Source: Larix kaempferi (lineage: Eukaryota; Streptophyta; Pinopsida; Pinales; Pinaceae). From it: 64,000 nt of DNA. Made by a program: the position numbers and the translations under genes. The DNA lies in the NCBI GenBank assembly GCA_027924585.1, contig BSBM01000201.1, forward strand, positions 237,501-301,500, given 5' to 3'. The notes below the pieces were generated by a model. The model saw only the letters and a list, made by a program, of their open reading frames with translations. It was not told where the DNA came from and did no database searches. How positions within the stretch are numbered: the first letter of the stretch is position 1; each line of letters opens with the position of its first letter. Shown piece by piece: positions 12,041 through 24,853 of the stretch.

Positions 12041-12317
12041 ACTTGTTGCATGTCCTCATGCAACCCAATACCTGTGTAACATCTAGACTAGAAGGACTCA
12101 TTCAATTGTTGCTTTCATTTTACCATGTATAATGACCAAAACCAATCTGCTTGCCCACTAATGATGCTAATGGAATATGATACTTCTTCTCAAACAATAC
12201 TTGAAACTCCTTCAAACAATGGTTGTTGCATTTCTCATCAAAGGATAATCTTCAGAAAAAAATAGCCTTCAAATGATCTTTAGCAATTCTGATGGAGTTT
12301 CAGCAATTAGCGAAAAC

Positions 12318-12535
12318 TTTAGCAGAGAAGTTAGTGGAAAATTTGGTGGTGTTGCAGCCATTTAGTGGAGGATTTAGCAGAAAAAATTGGCGGTGTTGCA
12401 GCCAAAGAGTGGAAAATTTGGCGGTGTCCCAGCCATTTAGCGGAGTATTTAGCGGTGTTGCAGCTGATTAGGGGAGGATTTAGTAGAAAATTTGGCAAAA
12501 ATGGAGAATTTGGTAGAGTTGGAGCTAGTGTTTCA
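12318..12535. repeat. ~45-bp minisatellite in gypsy interior
   Basis: Units of the type GGAAAATTTGGCGGTGTTGC followed by AGCCATTTAGCGGAGGATTT recur four to five times with substitutions and partial units. Confidence 0.7.
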
Positions 12536-12679
12536 GCAAACTTCCTGAGCTAATATATCACAAAATACAATCTGGGTTTGGCTGAAATTTTGCAAGCAAG
12601 TTACTACAAGTCCAATGCATATCCACACCAAAAATCATAGATACCCACATCATGGATTTCGAGAAAAATGCAAATTGGC

Positions 12680-12860
12680 TGTAGGTGATGATGGTCATTT
12701 TTTCGCAATCCCTGAGGTATTTTTACCTACAAATTGGTGAGTATCTTCCTCTTAACATAATGCTTCTGCTCCCCAAAGCTCAACTTCATCTGATGCACGG
12801 ATATCGAGATATAGGCAAAATGATTGTAGGTGATGATGGTCATTTTGTCGAAAACCGTGC
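12680..12860. repeat. direct repeat pair of GTAGGTGATGATGGTCATTT
   Basis: The 20-base phrase occurs at about 12680 and 12827, each followed by TTTCG/TGTCG and a CG-containing stretch. No coding content is seen. Confidence 0.6.
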
Positions 12861-15800
12861 ATTGGATTGGGATGAAACTTACTAGAGTTGTTCTTCATGA
12901 TGTTATGCATTCCCTGTCCAAAAATCATGAGAATCTTGTCTACCAATTGAAAGATATGTTCACTTCAATTTCTGCACTTTTGTAGACAAACATGAATAAA
13001 TATGTGAGCTTGAATTTAAGTTGTCATTATTAGCTTGATATATGAGATTCCATGGAATGCATCTTATTCTCCCCTAGACTGAGGATACATCATGTCCTCA
13101 TGGTGTGATGAAACTTTTCAAAGCATGAAACAAGTTTTGATCCACACATCAATCCTCCCCCAAACTGAATCCTCAAAATGATGAACATGAAATGACATAT
13201 GCAGGCATGAAAAAAAAACTTGAAGAGTGAATCCTGGAAATGATGTTCCATACATAGTTGTCTCTTAACTCAAATTTGATCACAATGTTATTCATAGAAC
13301 CCCAAAAATTTCTTCCACTAATTCCATTTCATTTTTCTTTGTGACTTGAGGTGTATTGCTCAATATGTCCAAGTGTGAACCAATGAACCATAAAAGCAAT
13401 TCACATACCTTTGTTTGAGATCTTGATATATGGAAGTATGTGCTTGTTTCACAACAAAAGGCTCGAATCATGTTGAAGACTGTGTTCCCAAATCTGAATA
13501 TAAAGTAGAGATCAAGAGGTTGTTACAAGATTGTTGGAGTAAAATTCAGATCAGATCTTGAAAAACTGTTATAGAGCTATTATAACAGGCTGAAAGTACT
13601 TCATTTGTGATCATCATGGTTGGTAAGAGACAAACCAAAGTGTATGACAAAATTTCCCATTCAACATTCTTCAAAGCGAGCTTTAATTTGATTCCCAATA
13701 AGACTCTGAACTCTTAGTTTTTGTAACCCATGACTGGAATGTAATTATTAAATCAACAGTTCACAACTTTAGCAAGGAAACTTCTTCAATTTGTTGAGAG
13801 AGCATACATTGAATCTAGAAAATGCAAGAGTTATGGAAAACATGATGAGAGTTTTTTAATTTTTTTTTATGACCAGCAAGAATGTGTGCATCAAAGCCCT
13901 CTGTTTATTTGATTTTCCGAGACATTTAGAAAATGCAACTCCATGAGAAGAACTCTCCAAATGAACAATAAGGATGGAGGACTATGACATATACCCATAT
14001 CCATGAAAATAAATCTTTCTCCTTACCACGCTTACCCCCATCATATTTGAATTTATATGAACTTATCATTCTAGATGAAGGTTGTTCCGAGCACATGTAA
14101 GTTTGGAGCTCCAAAATGAGACCTTGAAACAAATGTTAGACACTTTCAAAACACTTCTCTTACCCATGCAATTCCTTGGATTTGAAGTTTTCAATGTACA
14201 AGAGAGTGCTGCCACAAATTGCTAAAAGAGGGCAAGATTTTCCTTTAAGCACTGTAGGTAGAAGAATAGCAATGCTTTAATATGCTCAGACTTCTATAAT
14301 TGACTCTGCTTCATGCTTCTAAAAATACCATACTCATAAATATATTGCCACCACATGTATATAGGCTCAAAATGCATTCTCCTTCTCATTAATGATAGTG
14401 TAATAAATATTAGCTTGATTTATATTCATAGCACCCTTTCAAGATGTGAATAAAATCATACCTTTGCATGTATTCTATGTTGTATGGAAGCATAGGCTTC
14501 TACAACAACTTCATGTGCTATAGGTTCTTGTGGACATCCTATTCCTTTCTTCCAATAGTTTCCCTAGCATGTGTATCAACTGCTTGATTTCTTCTTACTA
14601 TTGGTATTTATGTGGCAGTCGAGCATCTTTTCTTACCAACTTTCTTCTTCTAGTAATTTGTAGGCTCATGCATGTGTAGAGTGGAATGCTTCTTGGGTTG
14701 TTCTTTCTTGTGGATCAACAACAACATATCTTTTCTACCCATTGTTGGTTCTTGTGTGGAAGCAGCAAGGCATCTCTTCATACTTGGATGTAGGAAGTGT
14801 AGGGAAGGACTTGATTTGGATGTGCATGAATTGGAATGATGAAGTGTTAGAATTGAGTGGGAAAGGATGGGAATGGATGGATAGAAAATGCTATATAAAA
14901 AATGGAAATGGATAATGCTTAATGGTTTTTCATGACATTTTCCTAAATCTTCAATAAATAAATAAACTCATGTTATTCTACCTCAAGTGTTACCTCAGTG
15001 GAAGCCTTAGTTAACTGCTGCTGAGAGATGTAGCTGGAAGATGAAGCTTATGAAGGTTGAATCTGATCCATGATGAGGAACTGTGCAAGCTATCTGAAAA
15101 AAAATGCTGCAAATTGAATGAAAAGAATACTGCTGAACTGCTGGAACAATAAAAACATATAATCTTCATCCAATATCCGCGCTTATGTACAAGTTAATCC
15201 ATGTGAATGAATGTTCTTGAAGTCGAACATGGAGAAACTTCATTGGATTACCAATCAATAATGAAAATTGTTAACCAACGCGAGACAACTCACCAGTGAT
15301 GACAATGAGCTATCAAGGTACAATAGTACAACCTGCCAGGTACGAATGTATGTGTTGAAGTCGAGTCACCTGCAGGACCTGACACACAAGAGACATTGAT
15401 GTATTCCCTTGATCATCAGCGAGGAAATTTACCATTGATGCATGTAAATTCCAAGGTACTATACATAACTCAAGTCTTGTTTCCCAGATAGTGTGCTGAG
15501 GTCGATGGGACAAGACCATTGGAAGATGGACCTTAATGAATTCCACATCATCCAAGATGAGTACCAAACAAATGATTGTGAAGAACTAGAGATGAAATAT
15601 TTTCTTTAACAAGTAGGCTTTATTGGTAAAATGAAAAGTGGGTAACTCGGCATGTAAGAGAGCTGAGAGACATTATTCATGGGTTAGGTGTGAGTGGAGT
15701 GGAGAGTATGGGAGTGATGAAATGGAGCAGAAGGTCATGGAAGTGATGGAATGGTGGAGGCAAAAAGGAAATTTATGGGAAATAATGGTGTTAGTGAATG

Positions 15801-16179
15801 AGCATGATGGACGAAAGGTCTTTTGGGAGGCTTCTTTAGTAGCAATTCATGTAGCAATGGAACTTTACTTATGGAACATTGGTCTTCATATGGTATACAA
15901 ACAAATTCATCAATTTTTGTTCTCAATCCAATTGCAAATTTGAGAAAAAGTCTTCAAGAGTCACTCATGCATGCATTGACCTTCTTCTTCCTAAGGACCT
16001 GCAAAAGCATAGCACTTGCCTGCAATAAAACATGAGATGATGGAAGAAGAGAGGTGATTGGTCTCTCTTCACCCAACACATATGAAAAAACAACAACAAG
16101 CAATTACTTATAAAACAAATCCAAATAAAAATGAACAATTTGAGTGATTCAAAATCCAAATGAAATTAAATTCATAGGT

Positions 16180-16870
16180 ATATGTCCATTAGAAACAGGT
16201 TTTAAAAATTCTATATGATGATATTCCAATTTTCTCAATAACAACTTGCATGACAAGGTGTTTTTCGAATTATGGACTAGACCAACAGTCATGGTTTTAA
16301 GCATAACTTTTTCATTTGATAACGGGTTGACGTGATTCCAATTGGATATGAAAGTATATTCATGTAGGGATATCCAATATAAATAGGTTTTGAATCCAAT
16401 AATAGTGATTGAGTCGAAAATTCCAATGAACAGTCTAGGAAACTGAGTTTTAAAAATTCTGATTTGTGATAGGCAGTCGGTATTTTGGTCATAAAATTTG
16501 CGTACGATATCAGAATTAAGTGATTCAAATTGTGTTATAAACTAGATTCATAGGGTAATATACCAATGAAATAGGTTTTCTAGATATATCCTATAAGTCA
16601 TCCAAAAAGTGATTGTCCCAACTCTGTTCCTAAGTTGCTTGCTTGACACCCTATTAGTATTTTGACCATAACTTTTTCATTTGATGCCGAATATAAAAAA
16701 ATCAAATTGTTTTGGAAACTAGATTCAAAGGGATACTTGGGATGTAAACAGGTTTTAAAAATAATTCCATTTGGTCTCCCAAAAACAGATTGTCCCGACT
16801 GTGTCTCAATAAAGATTTCAAGCCAAAATGCCCCAAAAATCCAATAAATGAAATTTGGCTCCCAAAAAGT
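16180..16870. repeat. degenerate ~180-bp tandem repeat in gypsy interior
   Basis: Recurring phrases are CATAACTTTTTCATTTGAT (about 16301 and 16667), GAAACTAGATTCA-type, and AAACAGGTTTTAAAAAT (16194 and 16747), in the same order in three to four diverged units. No ORF is conserved between units. Confidence 0.6.
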
Positions 16871-18740
16871 GACCGGAATAGGTGTGAATATTTTTAATGA
16901 TATAAATTTAAATAGAACACACACCCATACCAAAAATTTCAAGCATTGAATGCCTATATGGACTTATACAGTGTGTTGCAGCTGCAGCTGCAACTCTTAA
17001 AAAATGATATACTGTTGAAATAAAGTCGTGTATTTTTATGGATGTGTTATATATAAATGAAAGCTAAACGCATACCGTGATGATCGCACAAGTTTCAATA
17101 TTGAAGGGTTCCATAATCGTTTGGCTGATTTTCCCATGGAGTCTTAATTCACCAATGCTTCCTTCCTCTTACCCACTTCCGGAAAACAAAGAGATTAGTA
17201 ATATGGGTGGATCTTACTGCACCATGTGTCCAAGAGTTCTTATTCAAAACAAAATGACACTATCTATGCATCCTAGATCTAAGTGAAAAATTGAATGGGA
17301 TCTTACCAATTTTATTTATTTACAATATCCTACACTACTTGGAAATAACAAATTCTTTTCAAGTGTAGGAAAACTTCCAATGGAACCACTTTCGAAGAAA
17401 TGAATCAAGTATTGTCATACTCCCAACAGAAAAATATAACTTTATGAATGCTAGGATATGAGACATCAACTTCCCTTGAAATAATGGTGTTAAGAACTGG
17501 TGAAGTATGGAATGATGCTGCAGACCAATGACAGATTGAAACCAAGCTTCAATATAGTCTTTGTTCCCTTGATTTCTCATGGTTGTTACACCATGAAGCT
17601 CCTTATTAAATTGATCTTCCTGAATGCATAAGAGATTAGGCTCTAATGGTGTGAAGGATGCTTCAATCTTTGGTTCAAATGTCTGTTCTTCATCAAATTT
17701 GCTAATCTTGTTAACTTGTTGATGATGACAAGAAACTGCACTTCCAAATCTTGGATAACATATTCAGGCCTCGTATGGATTTTCTACAACAATGCACAGT
17801 CTTTTTGCAGTGGTGTAGGTGAGGTAGAACATTAGGGAAATGTAGGAATATTTTGCAGTTCAACACTGTAAGCATACTATACTGCTTTATTATGGTTAGG
17901 GTGGAGGGTGGATTGGAAAGGAAATTGTGTTGGATACCAAGGAGTTTGATGACAAAATAGATGTGGCTGATGTAGAGGATTGGTTTGTGAGGTTGATATT
18001 GAAGGACCAAGTTGTGTTGCGGCATGAGGTAGAGTGGCCATGTGATCATAAGATAGGCCATTCCAACCTTGTGGATAAGGTAGGTAAGAGTTAAATTGAG
18101 GCTGCAACAACTGCCATGGTGGAAGAGTATTCAATGATTGAGTATGAGAGTAAGGAAATGGAGGGATAGAGTTTTGAACCATACATGTAGGCCACAGTTT
18201 CCATGACTGTCGCAACGAGTTCGTTGCAACTCCCAGATCTCTTTGATATGTTTCTTTCATCCTTGATAAGGAGGGACAACGATCTGTGTGTAAGTTTTAA
18301 AACCTTAACAGTGAAGTACAAACTTATATTGATTCTTAAGCATTAACAGAAAATACACAATGGCACACACATTACACAAATATTTTCACCTGGAAACCCT
18401 TAACCAGGAAAAAACCAGCAAAACTTAGAGCCGCACTGCTCCTTTTCATTATATGTTTACAATATATGGTATTCCGAAGCATCTAAAACCCTAATTCGTT
18501 TACCCGAAATTAGGTTACAGCCCTAATCCCTTTTACCGGGATTAGATAGAGTACAATGGGTCGAAATCGTGAAAAAGCAAAAAGCAACCCAAAAAATTTT
18601 GCGCTCTGCAAGGGATCGTGTTGTACACACAGCCACCATGTGAAGAGATATAACATTCCCAACACTATGGATTGATTCAAGTCACATATGCCACAAATTG
18701 TGAGACTATCCAAAGGACAATCTATTGCAAGATGTTTCTT

Positions 18741-19520
18741 CTAGCACCGAGGGAAAACTATTTCTTCGAATTCCTCATGCTTTTCCTTAACCTGCAAAAC
18801 ACCCAATTGTGAATTTAGTGAACCATTGATATCAGCATTAGAATTTTCAAATAAATTACTGATTTCATCTCCCATAGCTCTTTTTCTTGCAACAGATTTC
18901 AAAGATTGAAAAGAAGGATTACTAGAATTCTTACCAGTCTTGAAGTTTCCTCTCTAATACCTTCTACATAACTCACAAATATCATCATATGCTAACTGAA
19001 ATACATCACCTGTTCCCATCGGATTTAATATTTCTAAAGATTCATCCTGGATTCCTTTAAGTAGGAGTGTTTTCAAGGTCTCTTTCCCTAGTTTCCTTTT
19101 TTTGGATCTTTGAAGATTGTATTGAAAGCGTTCCATGTAATCCTCCAAACTCTCTTCTTTTGCTTGTGTCATTTCGAAGATATCTTCATTGACCCTGCAA
19201 TAATCTTGGTACCTTTTCAAGAATACATGTTTCATGTCTTCCCAAGTTTGTATACAATTCCCACCGAGGCTCATGAACCATCGGAGGGCTGTTCCTTTTA
19301 GAGTAAGGGGAAACACATTCAACTTTTGATCATTAGCACAATAACCATATCCTCTACAAAATACTTCGAATTGAAATAAAAATACATCAAGGTCTTCATT
19401 TTCCAAACCGTGAAAATTTGGTAGAACATGTGGGGGAATGCTTTTCGTTGGTGCCACTCTTCCTGAATATCTGATGGGAAATTCGAAGGTAACAACTTCT
19501 GCATCTTTTTTACCTATCAT
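18741..19520 (-). pseudogene. gag: gypsy gag (Retrotrans_gag-type)
   Basis: Reads toward the left from Met at 19520. Residues about 55-160 carry the core of a plant Ty3/gypsy capsid domain: FPLTLKGTALRWFMSL, TWEDMKHVFLKRYQDY, and EESLEDYMERFQYNL with LLLKGIQDESLE. A stop (TAG after ELCRRY) falls at 18954-18956, but the same frame stays open to 18741 for about 70 more residues ending EEIVFPRC. The likely original was therefore about 260 residues with one later nonsense change. No zinc knuckle is visible. The gene lies directly after the primer binding site, as gag should. In full elements it forms the virus-like particle that packages the element RNA. Confidence 0.85.
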
Positions 19521-19813
19521 CTCTTCATTAAATTCTTCATGTGCTATCTTGAGGCTCCTCCTTCGAATGTTCCTATCAATGGGTTAGTATAATGGGTGGT
19601 GCTTACAACACCACTAAGGGGAATGATAACATTCATGCTCCAAAAATTAAAAATTAAATGAAACTAAATGCATAAAAATAAAAATAAAAGATAAAAGAAA
19701 ATCCACACTCAAAGCAAATTCAGTAACCTGAAAAGTGATCATGCAACCTACATGCTCTACTTTAACAATGCATCTACAAAACAATGTCAGAAGTACTTTT
19801 GCACTATTGATAA

Positions 19814-19832
19814 CTTCCCGACAACGGCGCCA
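19814..19832 (-). promoter_or_regulatory. tRNA-Asp primer binding site
   Basis: On the minus strand TGGCGCCGTTGTCGGGAAG lies three bases inside the LTR end. It pairs with the 3' end of plant tRNA-Asp (CCCCGGCAACGGCGCCA) with one mismatch in the shared part. This primer is typical of Athila/Tat-related gypsy lineages. Confidence 0.85.
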
Positions 19833-19835
19833 AAA

Positions 19836-21153
19836 TGTTGGTTGGATTAATTGTCTAATTAATTAAAAAGCTGAAACTACCAGAACATAAATTGTCAACC
19901 CGAGGAAGTCTTTTATTTCAAAGCTATCGTGCAAGATCTATGCAAGCACAATTTCTAACTTACACTATTTATCTATTGGTATGAAATCAAAACTCTTTGT
20001 AAACTAGATCACACCTTCTTGAAAATAAATCAAACCTTAAACCTATTCATAAAATCACACTATAAATCTAACTTAAAACAAAATCAACTCTTTATGAAGC
20101 AAGATCTAATTGCATGAATCTGAAAGAAATGCTATGTTGGCCAACGATTTATCAAAAGAAATTAACATGAATAACAACAACTATAAATCTATCAATGAAA
20201 TAAATCATGAACTAAATGATAAACAAATCTACACAACTACAATCAACACTATCAGCATCTACTCAGGGAAGAGGGCCCTTCCTCCGCTGAGTAGAGATGG
20301 ATCTCCATAATGAAAGTCTACAACTCCAAAATTAAGAAACTGCCAGCATGTATTATCAAAATGGAATTATTACATCAGATTATAGATCAAATTCTAAAGC
20401 ATAACATTGCTTTCTCTCCTCCCCCTTTCTCATGAGATTGATTACATATTTATACATAAAAATCCTTCATGAGGATGAGAAACCGAATTCCCAACTTGGA
20501 ATCAGTTTCAACAAATTGCTAATTCATAAAACCGGTCGCAACAGTAAATCTGAGAATTACACATTTAGAGAACCAGTTGTATAGCTCAAATCGTAGCTTT
20601 GTTTGGCGATTGCCTCAAGAGTCAGCTAATTGAGGCCGTTGCTCACAAAACCCATGTCCCAGATTTTCAAGATTCTTCTCCATCTGCCCACAAATCGCGA
20701 TGCAAATCAATGTGTTGTTATCTGGCATGCGTTTTTGGTTGAGGCCGTTTGATCATGAGCTGGAGGTTGACATGTTGGACTAGGGCACGAATTGAAATCA
20801 CCAATCCACATAATTAATCATAAGATGAAACCATGTTGTGAAATATCCATGTGGACATGTGCTAGCATGCCAACTTTGGAAGCTTGAACCATGAGTGCTG
20901 CTGGTGTTAATATGACAAATCACTCCATAAACCATCATCAGTAAAATTATGCATAATAATATTCAATTCATCAAAAATAAAGGAAAATAATCATGATTGA
21001 CCACCAAAGCATCAATGAGATTAATATGGCATTTCTCGAGCAGTTACAGCAAATGGATGGAAAATGGAATGATCAATGCATGATAATAGGAAGAAGATGG
21101 ATGAAATAAATGTCGATAAGTAATGAAAATAGGGACAAATCCGTGACCCAACA
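19836..21153 (-). repeat. gypsy element 5' LTR (right copy)
   Basis: 1318 bp, the partner of 10711-12025. The two copies differ by scattered substitutions and small indels. The right terminus GTGACCCAACA is followed directly by satellite B sequence. Confidence 0.9.
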
Positions 21154-22666
21154 TAGGACTCCCTGGAACCTAGTTTTGTTGCACGGTTGGAGTTCTATGC
21201 CCCCGGTAGGTATCGAGCAGGTGTCCCTGAAGGCCTTTTGGATGCGAGACAGAACGAGCCATAGAATGACGACTGTGGCTCAGATTGACACACCCGTCCA
21301 CTCTGTTGGATTCGGGATGTTGGGATAGTGCTAGGGGTGCCCCTCTACTCCGGTCCCATGGCCCTGGTGTAACCTTGTAGGTCCATTTTGGAAATTGTGG
21401 TTTTGCTTAGTAAGGGAGTGTGCAATTTTTGCACATGGGGTCAACTTTGCAAAATCATCCACCAGGAACTAATGGCTAGCGTTCCCAGCTAGAACCTTCC
21501 TAGACACACTTGCAGGACTCCCCAAAACCCGATTTTGTTGCGCGGTTGGAGTTCTAGGCCCTCGGTAGGTATCCAACAGGTGTCCCTGAAGGCCTTTTGG
21601 GTGCGAGACAAAACGAGCCATAGAATGACGACCATGGCTCGGATCGACAAACCATTGAGTCCATTGGATTCAGGACGCTGGGATAGTGATAGCGGTGCCC
21701 CTCGCCTCCATTCCCATGGCCCGGGTGTAACCTTGTAGGTCCATTTTGGAAACTGAGGTTTTTCTCAGTAAGGGAGTGTGTGATTTTTGCACACGGGGGT
21801 CAACTTTGCAAAATCATTCACCGGGCACTTATGGCTAGCGTTCCTAGCCGGAAACTTCCTAGACACACTTGTAGGACTCTCTGAAACTCAGTTTTGTTGC
21901 ACGGTTGGATTTCTATTCCCCCCGGTAGGTATCCACTAGGTGTCCCTGAAGGCCTTTTGGATGCAAGACAGAACGAGCCATAGAATGACGAGCATGGATC
22001 TGATTGGATAACCATCAACTCCGTTGGATTCAGGATGTCGGGATAGTGCTAGAGGTGCCCATCTCCTCCGGTCCCATGGCTCGGGTGTCACCTTGTAGGT
22101 CCATTTTGGAAACTAACGTTTTGCTCAGTAAGGGAGTGTGCAATTTTTACACATGGGGGTCAACATTGAAAAATCATCCACCGGGCACTTATTGCTAGCG
22201 TTCCTAGCCGAAACCTTCATAGACACACTTGCAGGACTCCCTGGTACCCGATTTTGTTGCATGGTTGAGTTCTATGCCCCTTGTAGGTATCCAGCAAGTG
22301 TCTCAGTAGGCCTTTTGGATGCGAGACAGAATGAGCCATAGAATGACGACCATGGCTTGGCTCGACAAATCCGTCGAATCCGTTGAATTCAGGATGTCGA
22401 GATAGTGTTAGGGGTTCCCCTCTCCTACGGTCCCATGGCCCGGGTGTAACCTTGTAGGTCCATTTTGGAAACTAGGGTTTTGTTAAGTAAGAGAGTGTGC
22501 AATTTTTGCACATGGAGGTCAACTTTGCAAAATCATCCACCAGGACTTATGGCTAGCGTTCCCATCTAGAACCCTCCGAGACACACTTGTAGGACTCCCC
22601 GGAACCCAGTTTTGTTGCACGGTTGGAGTTCTGTGCCCCTGGCAGGTATCTAGCAGGTGTTCCTGA
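21154..22666. repeat. satellite B block 2
   Basis: Four monomers with markers at 21392, 21750, 22110 and 22469. The block resumes exactly where block 1 was cut (within TTGCAGGACTCC) and ends in CCTGA, the target duplication of the copia element. Confidence 0.95.
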
Positions 22667-23269
22667 TGTTGATGTATTTGTAACTTTGGAAGATATTTTT
22701 CTATGTATTACATTTGTACTTTATTGTATATCCCACAGAGATGTATTATTCCTCTGATTGGAAGTGTCATCATTTGTATTTGCAAGTGTCACAAGTTACA
22801 TTGTAAGTGTCGTCATTTGTATTGATGGGTTATTAGACCACCAGTGTGGGGTCAACCCTAGTTAGGTCATGTGGTTGGGTTATTAGACTTGAGTAGCAAG
22901 TTGGCCCTAGTGAATTATTGGCAGGTCAAGTTAGTGTATAAATAGAGAGGTTGTGTCTCTCATTTGATTCATTCACTCACTTCTCAAGCTCGCATAGATA
23001 AGAGAGAAAGTGGCGCACATGTGGAGGAGGAGGAGCATCTACTGGAGAAATCTTATTGGGTTTGTTCCTTGTGATCTTGTATTGGGGTTTATTCTATCTC
23101 TGGCGAAGTTGCGGGGTTTTTCACCTTCTTGGTTTTCCTCGGTGAAACTATGTGTCTCTTGTGTGCTTGCATGATTGTGTTTATGATTGATATGTTGTAG
23201 ATATGTTGTACATGTTATTCTCTTAGATATCCTTATGATAATGGAATAAATTTATCAAAAAATTTAACA
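22667..23269 (+). repeat. copia 5' LTR
   Basis: 603 bp. TATA box TATAAATAG at 22937-22945 with GAGAGG following, the expected promoter of the element. It ends AAATTTAACA directly before the primer site. Confidence 0.95.
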
Positions 23270-23286
23270 TGGTATCAGAGCTGACC
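23270..23286 (+). promoter_or_regulatory. tRNA-iMet primer binding site
   Basis: TGGTATCAGAGCTGACC begins at the first base after the LTR. The first 12 bases are complementary to the 3' end of initiator tRNA-Met, the usual primer for plant copia elements. Confidence 0.93.
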
Positions 23287-24011
23287 TAAGAAGAAGGCAC
23301 TATGCAGCTACGGAAGCTAGGGATTCTTAAATTTTGGGTTTCTCTCCACAGATCATCAAAGGAAGGAGGCTACATTGACTCTCCTATTAAGGGCGCATCT
23401 TTCTGTCGAGACATAATTCAATTCTGAGCATTTTCAGTTTTTGGCCCGTCACTGCTGCGAGAAATTAGGGTTTCTAAGAAAGTTGGAATTTTTGGAATCT
23501 GAATCCATGGCTAGAAGCTCCTCTGAAAAATCAAAATTTAGAGACCAAGATCAAACTTTTTGGTTGGGCAGAAGGTCGAGCTTGATCAAACCCTAGATCG
23601 GGATTTTGATAAAAAAGATGGAAGATTAGGGTTTCTGCAAAAAATGGAATTTCTGAAATCTAAGACCACGGATGGAAGCTCCTCTGAAAAATCGAAGTTT
23701 AGAGACCAAGATCAAACTTTTTGGTTGGGTGAAGCTCCGGGAAAATCAAACCCTAGTTTGAGGTCCTGTCTAGTGAATCCGAAAGTTTCAAAGGCAATTT
23801 TGAGGGGTCAAATTTTGTAGTTTTCAAATTTGGAGTATACCAGCTTGACCAACTCAACAAGGCGCATCTTTCTATCCTTTCAAAAGTTTTAAATTCAATT
23901 TTGAATTTTTAGGGTTTCTCTGAAAAACCCTAATCTAGCTCCAAATCCAGTTCTCAGCAAATCAAGTGGTAAGACCTAAATCTTTTATTTCCATTTGAGT
24001 TTCTCATTAAA
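23287..24011 (+). other. copia leader with internal duplication
   Basis: The untranslated leader contains a repeat of about 150 bases: CTCCTCTGAAAAATCAAA(A/T)TT plus AGACCAAGATCAAACTTTTT occurs near 23517 and 23680. The 86-codon ORF here is part of this repeat and shows no domain. Confidence 0.6.
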
Positions 24012-24853
24012 ATGTCTCACCACACCAGGCTTGAGGATAAGCTTAAAGGAGCTGATAACTTCCAACCATGGAAGTATAAGATTGGGTTAATCCTAGAAGA
24101 GAATGAGTTGGACACTTACATAAGTGATGAGGTTCCAATTCCAGAGGGAGAAGAGGCTAAGGCCTCACACAAGAAGAACTTGGTCAAAGCCAAGAGAATC
24201 ATTGTTGATTCCATCAAAGACCATCTCATACCTCATGTGTCTTCCCTAAAGACACCTAAGGAGATGTGTGTCTCATTGACCTAGTTGTTTGAAGGAAAGA
24301 ACATAAATTAGAAGATGACTCTGCGGAACCAATTGAAAGGGTAAAGATCCAGAATGGAGAGACCATCCAATCCTACTTTTCTAAGGTCTCTCAAGTCAAG
24401 GAACAACTTGAAGTTGTGGATGAAGTAGTGGAGAATGGAGAAATTTTAATGACCACTTTGAATGGCCTACCTAGGTCATGGGACTCCTTCATCCAAGGAA
24501 TCTGTGCAAGAAAGAAATTGATCTCTTTCAGTACACTGTGGGAGGTATATTCACAAGAAGAAGCTAGGCTTGTGGCCCGAGAAGAAAAGATGCGGAATGA
24601 AGATCAAGCTCTTACAACACATACCAAGAAGAGTAAGAGGGAGCCATCTCATAACAAGAGATCTTCACACCACCATCATCATAGAGATAAGAAAGATATG
24701 AAATGCTTTACATGTAATGAGAAGGGACATTTTTCCTCAGATTGTCCTAAGAACAAAAAGAACAACAACAACAACAACAATCTGACAGGTATGACTTACA
24801 GGTATGTTTTTAAATTTGTTAAATTCATGATATGTTTGTCTTCATATTATTGA
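24012..24853 (+). pseudogene. gag: copia gag with zinc knuckle
   Basis: The first part (24012-24284) begins MSHHTRLEDKLKGADNFQPW, the N-terminal signature of plant copia Gag. It ends at a TAG where LFEGKNIN continues in the same frame. A second stop follows at 24309 and a frameshift near 24340. The frame starting at 24416 is preceded in phase by sequence encoding SYFSKVSQVKEQLEVVDE. It then gives LNGLPRSWDSFIQGI and a CCHC knuckle, CFTCNEKGHFSSDCP (about 24702-24746), in the CX2CX4HX4C pattern that binds RNA. A basic His-rich linker and an Asn run (AAC microsatellite) flank the knuckle. Gag continues into exon-like sequence and stops at 24853. The knuckle is intact, but the frame is broken three times. 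Confidence 0.88.

Larger units (their letters stand above)
12041..18740 (-). other. gypsy internal region without pol genes
   Basis: About 6.7 kb of AT-rich sequence. ORFs are short (127 codons or fewer) and none shows D-D-E, YVDD/YLDD, DTGA or zinc-finger motifs. Low-complexity repeats occupy 12318-12535 and 16180-16870. The segment 17711-18321 carries overlapping antisense ORFs of 76-127 codons rich in Pro, His and Ser without a recognisable domain. They could be the eroded tail of a gag-like protein, but this is weak. Confidence 0.6.
10711..21153 (-). mobile_element. non-autonomous gypsy-type LTR retrotransposon (gag only)
   Basis: Two direct LTRs (10711-12025 and 19836-21153) begin and end TGTTGG...CCAACA. 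The element reads on the minus strand. A primer site complementary to tRNA-Asp lies inside the right LTR (19814-19832), and a purine tract abuts the left LTR (12026-12040, minus). The internal 7.8 kb holds a gag reading frame next to the primer site but no recognisable protease, reverse transcriptase, RNase H or integrase. This fits terminal-repeat elements that retain gag only (TR-GAG type). It sits inside satellite B. Flanking bases CAAGA and TAGGA match at three of five positions, consistent with a decayed 5-bp duplication. The LTR pair shows about a dozen mismatches in the first 180 bases by eye. Confidence 0.9.

Noticed and set aside
17711-18321. Overlapping minus-strand ORFs as a pol remnant
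   Set aside because: No RT, RNase H, protease or integrase motif could be found in any of the three frames.
19814-19832. tRNA gene fragment (tRNA-Asp 3' end)
   Set aside because: It is only 19 bases, precisely next to an LTR and in the right orientation, so it is a primer binding site.
24620-24790. Poly-His and poly-Asn runs as a special domain
   Set aside because: They are CAT/AAC microsatellite expansions around the copia gag zinc knuckle.
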